This document shows positions 55,556-60,971 of a DNA stretch of 60,971 nt, piece by piece. Each line of letters starts with the position of its first letter. Position 1 is the stretch's first letter. Under the pieces are notes generated by a model. It searched no databases. It was not told the origin of the DNA and saw only the letters and a program-made list of their open reading frames with translations. The DNA lies in the NCBI GenBank assembly GCA_964243435.1, contig CAXTFM010000005.1:1-60971 (forward strand), given 5' to 3'. Made by a program: the position numbers and the translations under genes. Origin of the DNA: RH-AL1 sp964243435. Its GTDB lineage: Bacteria > Pseudomonadota > Alphaproteobacteria > Rhizobiales > Beijerinckiaceae.

Positions 55556-56036
55556 CGCGTCTGGGTCGGCGAGGATGAGGGGGCGGGCTCGTAGAGCGCC
55601 GCGTCGAGCCGCAGGCGGGTGTTTGTCATGACGCCGCCGCTGTGCGTGGCAAGATCGATGATTAGCCGGCCACGTGGGTTGGCGCATCCAGCGGCTTCGG
55701 CATTGCCCTGTCCTTCTTTGGCAGACGACTTTGAGCATCCGTCGAGATCCGCTGTCCATTCAACGCAGGCGCAACCGCCTCGGCTGGAAGGTCCGCTTCA
55801 GAGAAGCCTGACGTTTGCCCTTTATCGCCGCCCTGGGTGCATTGCCGTCCGTGTGCTTTGGCCGGAGCTGGCCGTTCGCAGATCGGCCGCTTCGGAATGC
55901 GTGATGCAAGAAAGCGGACGCCGATCGCTTCAACACTGGAATGCGAACGGAAGCGTTGATGAAATGTAAGCGGCGCAAGGCAGCCGACTTATGAGCGTGC
56001 CCAGGCGTCTCGCCGTTGGCGGGGGAAGGTGCACGT
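55556..56036. other. intergenic, no gene recognised
   Basis: It lies between the ABC scrap and the end of mgtE. Open frames lack features. Confidence 0.35.
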
Positions 56037-57416
56037 TCAAAGCAGCGTGCCGCGCAGGATAAGGATGGCGATGGAGAAGTAGATCACGAGCCCGGTGACG
56101 TCGACCAGTGTCGCGACGAAGGGCGCCGAGGCCGTGGCAGGATCGAAGCCGATGCGTTGTAGGACGAACGGCAGCATGGAACCCGTCGTAGAGCCGAAAG
56201 TGACGATGCCGACCAGCGCCGCACCGACGGTCAGTGCCACCAGCCTCCAATGCTCGCCGTAGTCGTAGAACCCGAGCATCTGCCAGATGGCGATCCGGAC
56301 GATGCCGATCACGCCAAGGATGGCGCCGAGCATGATGCCGGTCGGCAGCTCCCGCAGCGCCACGCGCCACCAGTCGCGCAATTCGATCTCGTGCAGGGCG
56401 AGCGCCCGGATCAGCAGCGACGTTGCCTGCGACCCCGAGTTGCCGCCCGAGCTCATGATGAGCGGGATGAACAGGGTCAGGACGATGGCCTTCTCAAGCT
56501 CGCTCTCGAAGCCCTGCATGGCCGAGGCGGTCAGCATCTCGGACAGGAACAAGGCGCAAAGCCAGCCGGCGCGCTTGCGGATCATCCGCCAGAAGCCCAG
56601 GTCCATGTAGGGTTGATCGAGCGCTTCCATGCCGCCGAAGCGGTGGACCTGCTCGGTCTGGCGCTGGGCGATGGCGTCGATCACGTCGTCCACCGTGACG
56701 ATCCCGATCACGTGCCTTTGGGCATCGACCACGGCCACGGCAAGAAGGTCGTACTTTGAAATCAGCCGGATCGCCTCGTTGCGCGACGCCAGGGCCGTGA
56801 CGGTGATCGGCTTGCGAGCGGGGGCGGCAGTCAGCACGTTGGCCCGCGGGTCGCCGGAGATCAGGCGGCGCAGCGGTACGGCGTGGACGAGCGTACGCTC
56901 CGCCGGATCGACCACGAAGATCGAGTAAACGGTCTCGTGCATGTGCTCGTCCATGCGGACGCGGTCCAGCACCTGCGCGATGGTCCAGTCTGACGGCACG
57001 GACACGAACTCGGTCGTCATGATCGCCCCCGCGCTGCCCTCCGGATAGGCGAGCAACGCCTTGATGCCGGCTTCCATGGCGGGATCGAGTTGGTCGAGAA
57101 GTTCGGAGCGGGCGGGCTCTGCGAGCAGCCGGAACGTGTCGGCGACGCGGTCGGCCGCCATGCCCGACAGGAACGAGACGGCCAGTTCGCGAGGCAGGGC
57201 CGCGATGATCTCGACGCCGCGGTCCAGACCAGGCTGGTCGAGGACCTCGACCGCCTTTTCGTACGGGAACCGCTCCAGCACGCCGGCCGCGATATCGGGT
57301 GTCTGGTTGTTGAGCGCATCGATGATGTCAGGCCCGCGCTCCTGTGCCAGAGCGGCCGCCAGGGCGTCGGGGTCGACCGTCGTTCCCTTGAAGCGCGAAA
57401 GAGCCTGAGCGCCCAT
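56037..57416 (-). CDS. mgtE: magnesium transporter MgtE
   Basis: 459 residues. The N-terminal MgtE_N superhelix (about 15-135; IIDALNNQTPDIAAGVLERF, LLDQLDP) is followed by two CBS domains (about 140-265; IMTTEFVSVPSDWTIAQVL, VDDVIDAI) and five membrane helices (about 285-459; RAGWLCALFLSEMLTASAM, LFIPLIMSSGGNSGSQATSL, VTGLVIYFSIAILIL). GGNSGSQ in TM2 is the ion-conducting motif. It is a Mg2+-gated Mg2+ channel of the inner membrane. The length is normal. It lies 55 bp downstream of the CDF gene, probably in one operon. No riboswitch was recognised. Confidence 0.95.
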   Translation of the reverse strand: MGAQALSRFKGTTVDPDALAAALAQERGPDIIDALNNQTPDIAAGVLERFPYEKAVEVLDQPGLDRGVEIIAALPRELAVSFLSGMAADRVADTFRLLAEPARSELLDQLDPAMEAGIKALLAYPEGSAGAIMTTEFVSVPSDWTIAQVLDRVRMDEHMHETVYSIFVVDPAERTLVHAVPLRRLISGDPRANVLTAAPARKPITVTALASRNEAIRLISKYDLLAVAVVDAQRHVIGIVTVDDVIDAIAQRQTEQVHRFGGMEALDQPYMDLGFWRMIRKRAGWLCALFLSEMLTASAMQGFESELEKAIVLTLFIPLIMSSGGNSGSQATSLLIRALALHEIELRDWWRVALRELPTGIMLGAILGVIGIVRIAIWQMLGFYDYGEHWRLVALTVGAALVGIVTFGSTTGSMLPFVLQRIGFDPATASAPFVATLVDVTGLVIYFSIAILILRGTLL

Positions 57417-57471
57417 GATGACCTCTGGATGGAGCGGCGACCGATGAATGACCGATGCAGAATTGCGCGTG

Positions 57472-58479
57472 TCACTCGTTGACGAGCGTGTCCTGGCTTT
57501 GCCGGTGCGCCTCGCCGCGCTGGGCTTCGATGAAGATGCGCGTCACTTCGGGATGGGCGGTCTTGATGCTGCGTTCGATGCGCGACACGGCCGTTTCCAC
57601 CATCGCTGCGGAGCGGTCCCTGTTGAACTCGAGGCTGATTGCGGCCAGCACGTCGGTTGGACCGAAATGCATGGTCAGGATCTCGTTGAGCGATGCGACG
57701 TCATGCTCGGCCGCGATGATGCCGCGGATGCCGTCGCGCACCTCCGGCGAAGCGGCCTCGCCGGTCAGCAGGGACTGGCACTCCCAGGCGAGGAACGAGG
57801 CGGTGCCGGCCAAAATGACGCCGATCGCGACGGAAGCGACGCCGTCCGCTCGATGCCAGCCGAGCACGTCGCTCAACCAGATGCCGACCAGCGCCACGAA
57901 CAGGCCGAGCAGGGCGGCGCTGTCCTCGAAAAGCACGGTGAACACGGTCGGGTCCTTGCTGAAGCGCACCGCATCGAGCCACCCTCGCCCGCGCTTTTCC
58001 TTGCGGAACGCCTGCACCGCCACCCACCAGGTCGAACCCTCGAACAGGACGGCGAGGCCGGTCACGGCGTAGTTGGCCCAGGCGGCCTCGATCGGTCGCG
58101 GCGCCCTGACCTTGTCGATGCCCTCCAGGATCGACACGCCGGCGCCGACGCCGAACACCAGCACGGCGACGACGAAGGTCCAGAAGTAGAGTTGCAATCC
58201 ATGGCCGAAGGGATGCGTCTGCGATGCCGGGCGCGCCGCGCGCCGCATGCCGAGCAGCATGAGGAGGCCGTTGCCGCAATCCACCGACGAATGCACGGCC
58301 TCGCTGAGCATTGCCGAGCTGCCGGTAAGGACGGCCGCGGCGAACTTGCTGATGGTGACCAGCATGTTGCCCGCGAGGGCGGCATGGACGACGAGCCGAG
58401 GAGAGCCGATCAAGCCGATGCACCCATGAAGCGAAAGGCCCGGTCGCGTTGCACGTCCATCAGCACCGCGTGCCGCCAT
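57472..58479 (-). CDS. cation diffusion facilitator family transporter
   Basis: About 335 residues with a six-helix CDF core: AALAGNMLVTISKFAAAVLT, SSAMLSEAVHSSVDCGNGLL (metal site His/Asp), THPFGHGLQLYFW, YAVTGLAVLFEGSTWWVAV, LLGLFVALVGIWLSDVLGWH (second His/Asp) and a cytoplasmic domain with EILTMHFGPTDVLAAISLEF. CDF proteins export Zn2+, Mn2+ or other divalent cations in exchange for protons. Paired with mgtE, it suggests a small cation-homeostasis unit. ATG 58479 follows an in-frame GTG; both are possible starts. Confidence 0.9.
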   Translation of the reverse strand: MAARGADGRATRPGLSLHGCIGLIGSPRLVVHAALAGNMLVTISKFAAAVLTGSSAMLSEAVHSSVDCGNGLLMLLGMRRAARPASQTHPFGHGLQLYFWTFVVAVLVFGVGAGVSILEGIDKVRAPRPIEAAWANYAVTGLAVLFEGSTWWVAVQAFRKEKRGRGWLDAVRFSKDPTVFTVLFEDSAALLGLFVALVGIWLSDVLGWHRADGVASVAIGVILAGTASFLAWECQSLLTGEAASPEVRDGIRGIIAAEHDVASLNEILTMHFGPTDVLAAISLEFNRDRSAAMVETAVSRIERSIKTAHPEVTRIFIEAQRGEAHRQSQDTLVNE

Positions 58480-58963
58480 CACCGAAGTTTAAACGCACCG
58501 GCTCGCCGCCATCGGGGATGACCTCGGCATGGAAAGCGCCACATCGCCTGCCCAGCCGTGTCCAGCACTGCGCGTCGCGGTCGCACTGCCAGTCGAGGTC
58601 GCACTCGGACAAGCCGAACGCGACATCCGGCGCCTCCAGGCAAAGCACCGCCTCCAGCACGGCGCCGTACGGGTCGCCGCGCAGGCTCATCGGCGATACC
58701 GGGCGCCCCGCGTTCTTGGGCGAGGCGACGGTGGTGAGGACGCGGTTCTCCCCATCGAAGGGATCCGTCGTCCCGCACCGCATTGAAGAACAGCTTGATG
58801 CCGAGCACGAACCAGGGTGCTGCCCTGCCAACCGTGACTTCCGCGACGCCGTCGCGGTCGAAGGCAGACGAGCCGAGGTGCCCGACACCACTGCCCCCGC
58901 GCGCCGGAACGACACGAGGCCGAGCAGCGCCGTCGCCAGCACGACGAAGCAGCCGATCCTGGA
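58460..58963 (-). pseudogene. small membrane-anchored protein broken by frameshifts
   Basis: Reading leftward from about 58963, one frame gives a membrane helix (RIGCFVVLATALLGLVSFR). A second frame continues FDRDGVAEVTVGRAAPWFVL and GIKLFFNAVRDDGSLR. The first frame then resumes with DGENRVLTTVASPKNAGRP and RGDPYGAVLEAVLCLEAPDV, ending LNFGDGGTRC. The continuity of protein-like sequence across frames points to a once-intact exported or anchored protein of about 165 residues, now disrupted by two shifts near 58900 and 58770. Family not recognised. Its 3' end overlaps the start of the CDF gene. Confidence 0.45.
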
Positions 58964-58970
58964 AGGAGCA

Positions 58971-59656
58971 TGTGTAACTCAGCTGCCGTAATGGCGATGG
59001 ATGTCCCCACCGAGCAAGGCAGGCGGCGATGTGGGCTTCGCAGCAAAACCCTCAATCATTCAATTAGGGTTGGCGGCATAGCCGCACGATGAGGGGATCG
59101 CTGTGTCAGCATAGGAAAGTTATAGTGGGATCACAGCGCGTGACGTTTGCGCCGCCATATCGATGAGTCACGCCTGCTCGCTGTGCCGCTGGTCGACGAA
59201 CCTCGATGTGGGCCGTGCTTCCGCGCACGTGCAAGCAGTGCTGTCGTGCCCGGCTTGCGCCAGATCGTTCCCTTTGACGTGGGACCGATGAGGCAGCAGG
59301 CCGACCACCGTCGAGCACAACCAGCTGCCAGATCGAAGGATGTCGGCATGGTCGATCTGCCCCTCATGGCCCGGCAAGGCCGGTGCCCCTGACGAGCCCG
59401 CTTCCTTGACGTCGACAAGCGAAGGCGTGCGACGCACGGGCCATCTCGGTGACGCGTCGTGCGTTCAGCGTCTCCGCTCTCGCTGGACCCTGATGCCGTT
59501 CTGCCGCCGTATCAACTGCTCTGGACTTACTCAATCAACGGGCAAGTTGCCCGGCCAGACGTTGCAACGCGACGCTGCAACTGCCGGGATGAGTCAAGGC
59601 TCGCTTTTTCCAGCCACACCCGATACTTCGGCTCGGTGCGACGTCGGACGCTCCTG
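58971..59656. other. 0.7 kb without a recognisable gene
   Basis: Part of this stretch (59040-59180) is noticeably AT-richer than its surroundings. Short open frames on both strands have no features. Confidence 0.35.
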
Positions 59657-60214
59657 CTACTTGACTTCGGCCAAGAAGCTCGGCGTCGGCAGCGGTCCGA
59701 TGACGGCTTGCTTTGAAAGCTTTTCGGTTCCGGCGGGCGCCCCCTTGGTGGCCGGCGTTCGGCGGGTCGCCTGCGCAGAATATTCGCCCTCCACCATTGA
59801 TCCGATGCGGGTCGTGGCAACAAACCCCTCGACGCGCGCCCCGGCCGGCACCTGCGTCGTCGCCGTCCAGGTCAGGTTGGGCGTATTCGGCACGTCGACG
59901 GGCAACACCAGCGGATACCCGTTCAGGGTCGGCGTTCGGCCGAACTGTTCCGACGAGAACACCCAACCCGGCGGCGACTTCGCCGAACCGTCGACGAGCC
60001 CGTAGAAGTTGTAGACGGTCATGAAATCAGCCGTGTTCTTATCGCCGGGAACGACGACCTCGTCCGCATCAAGCTTGAGCGAAAAGTGGTACGTCGTGGT
60101 TCCGTCGGCGTTCTTATCGACCTGCGTCACGGTGGTCTGCAGTGCCTGGGCTGGCACGCTCGACGCCGTCGAACCCAGAGCCAACGCGACCACGATGCTT
60201 AGCTTCTTGAACAC
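59657..60214 (-). CDS. secreted hypothetical protein (185 aa)
   Basis: From GTG 60214, with GGAGAA about 9 bases upstream. A signal peptide (FKKLSIVVALALGSTASSVP, cleavage near AQA-LQ, residue ~24) is followed by a beta-rich domain: TTVTQVDKNADGTTTYHFSL, KLDADEVVVPGDKNTADF, MTVYNFYGLVDGS, and PNLTWTATTQVPAGARVEGF. A Pro/Lys-rich end (LPTPSFLAEVK) closes it. It resembles exported beta-sandwich proteins of unknown function; no domain could be named. Isolated, without operon partners. The frame is open further upstream, but the ribosome binding site and signal peptide fix this start. Confidence 0.7.
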   Translation of the reverse strand: MFKKLSIVVALALGSTASSVPAQALQTTVTQVDKNADGTTTYHFSLKLDADEVVVPGDKNTADFMTVYNFYGLVDGSAKSPPGWVFSSEQFGRTPTLNGYPLVLPVDVPNTPNLTWTATTQVPAGARVEGFVATTRIGSMVEGEYSAQATRRTPATKGAPAGTEKLSKQAVIGPLPTPSFLAEVK

Positions 60215-60645
60215 GAAGGTTCTCCAATGTGCGAAGGGCACGGAGTGACAAAGCGCTTTCGAGGCGGCGGCGGCCATATGAATCCGGGGGTACTTCCTGA
60301 CCGCTGGAATAAGGATCACGCGACCCGGAAGCAGGTACGAAGCCCTGCGAGGCAAGTAGCGGAGCAAGCGTCAGTCATAGGTTCTTCGCTGCTGCGGCCT
60401 TTACTTCGGGCGGGGGCACAGCTGCGTGTCGAGGGCGAAGTCGGGCCTGTGTCAGCTTGCAGGCGTCGCTCGGCCTTTGACATCTTCGACCTGCTCGCGC
60501 CCTTGGAACGCGCCTGCCTACCTCCGCTACCGGGTGAGGTGTCGGGCGGCCGTCGGCTGCGTGGATGGACGCTGCGCCGGTCACGCAGCCTGCATCGAAT
60601 GGAACAGGCCGCGCCCTGCTCAGATCTTCGTGCGTTCGGCCAGAA
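60215..60645. other. intergenic beside the transposase, no gene recognised
   Basis: One end of the insertion sequence should lie here (the 3' side of its transposase), but no inverted repeat can be confirmed because the other end is outside the window. Confidence 0.35.
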
Positions 60646-60971
60646 CTAGCTGTTCAGTCCCGGCATTTGCTGGAGCGGGTCGCGCGTGAACCTGCTTGGC
60701 TCTTGTGTCCAGGCTCGGCAGATCGCCTCGTAGCGCGTCAGGCCTTTCAGCGTTTCCAGCCGCCGGGCGTAGGTGCAGGCATTGCCGAAGCTGGCGCGGT
60801 GCGACCAGGGTTGGTCGTGGTCCTCGTGGTGAAAGCGCTTCGCGGTGGCGTCCTTGATCGCGCGGTCCATCGGCTCGACCTGACCGTTGGTCCACGGGTG
60901 CTTGGGCTTGATGAACCGGTGCTCGACGTTGAGCCAAGCGCAGGCGTGGGTGCGGAAGAGTTCATCGTGGC
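60646..60971 (-). mobile_element. IS481-type transposase, C-terminal part (cut by window edge)
   Basis: The frame entering from the right edge reads HDELFRTHACAWLNVEHRFI, then KPKHPWTNGQVEPMDRAIKD, then ATAKRFHHEDHDQPWSHR, and ends TYARRLETLKGLTRYEAICR, AWTQEPSRFTRDPLQQMPGL, NS. This is the C-terminal catalytic half of IS481-family DDE transposases; NGQVE carries the DDE glutamate. The reading frame is intact up to the edge. The catalytic aspartates would lie outside the window. Confidence 0.9.

Overview
The window is high-GC DNA from an alphaproteobacterium. The best guess is a Methylobacterium-like member of the Hyphomicrobiales (Rhizobiales), because of the GC-rich codon use, the dense catabolic and transport genes, the GlsB/YeaQ stress protein, and small ORFs that look like those of that genus. 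The genus is an inference. No rRNA, tRNA, CRISPR array or replication origin was recognised. Intact catabolic operons alternate with 0.3-1.6 kb stretches holding no gene or only broken gene remnants, which suggests an accessory, actively eroding part of the genome.

Left part (1-11 kb): the N-terminus of a LysR regulator at the edge, a membrane fatty acid desaturase, an MFS exporter, and a pair made of a heme-oxygenase-like GntA/YcgG protein and a DUF1989 (urea carboxylase-associated) protein. Then come a PNPOx-like protein, a GlsB membrane protein, a glycine-rich secreted protein, and a nitronate monooxygenase broken by several frameshifts. 11-15 kb: a tight operon of SDR, thiolase, crotonase and MaoC-type hydratase (acyl-CoA degradation). 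16-21 kb: a small membrane ORF, a secreted spondin-domain protein, and an unlinked 2-oxoglutarate dehydrogenase E1.

21-29.4 kb: a candidate catabolic module for a 2-hydroxy or sugar acid. It has a mandelate-racemase-type enolase, a ThDP-dependent 2-keto acid enzyme, an FAD-linked D-2-hydroxyacid dehydrogenase, an SDR with an atypical active site, and a complete TRAP transporter (DctQ-DctM-DctP). The gene set resembles the logic of the mandelate pathway (racemise, oxidise, decarboxylate) but with different enzyme families. 29.7-37.7 kb: a crotonase remnant, a secreted phosphodiesterase, a PiT transporter remnant, a methyltransferase, an APC permease with a large internal deletion, an SPFH protein and a DUF2254 membrane protein.

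38-43.7 kb: a dialkylglycine decarboxylase-like aminotransferase with an orphan amino-acid-binding protein, a divergent LysR regulator (the arrangement of dgdA/dgdR) and an OFA-type antiporter. 44.5-55.4 kb: an alpha/beta-hydrolase-fold protein lacking its nucleophile serine, diverging from a gntR-aldehyde dehydrogenase-MFS operon; then a Liv/amide-type ABC transporter whose second permease is fused to its ATPase; then an acetylpolyamine amidohydrolase-type deacetylase. 55.4-61 kb: a peptide-ABC ATPase remnant, an MgtE and CDF cation transporter pair, a frameshifted membrane protein, an unrecognised secreted protein, and the 3' end of an IS481-type transposase running off the right edge.
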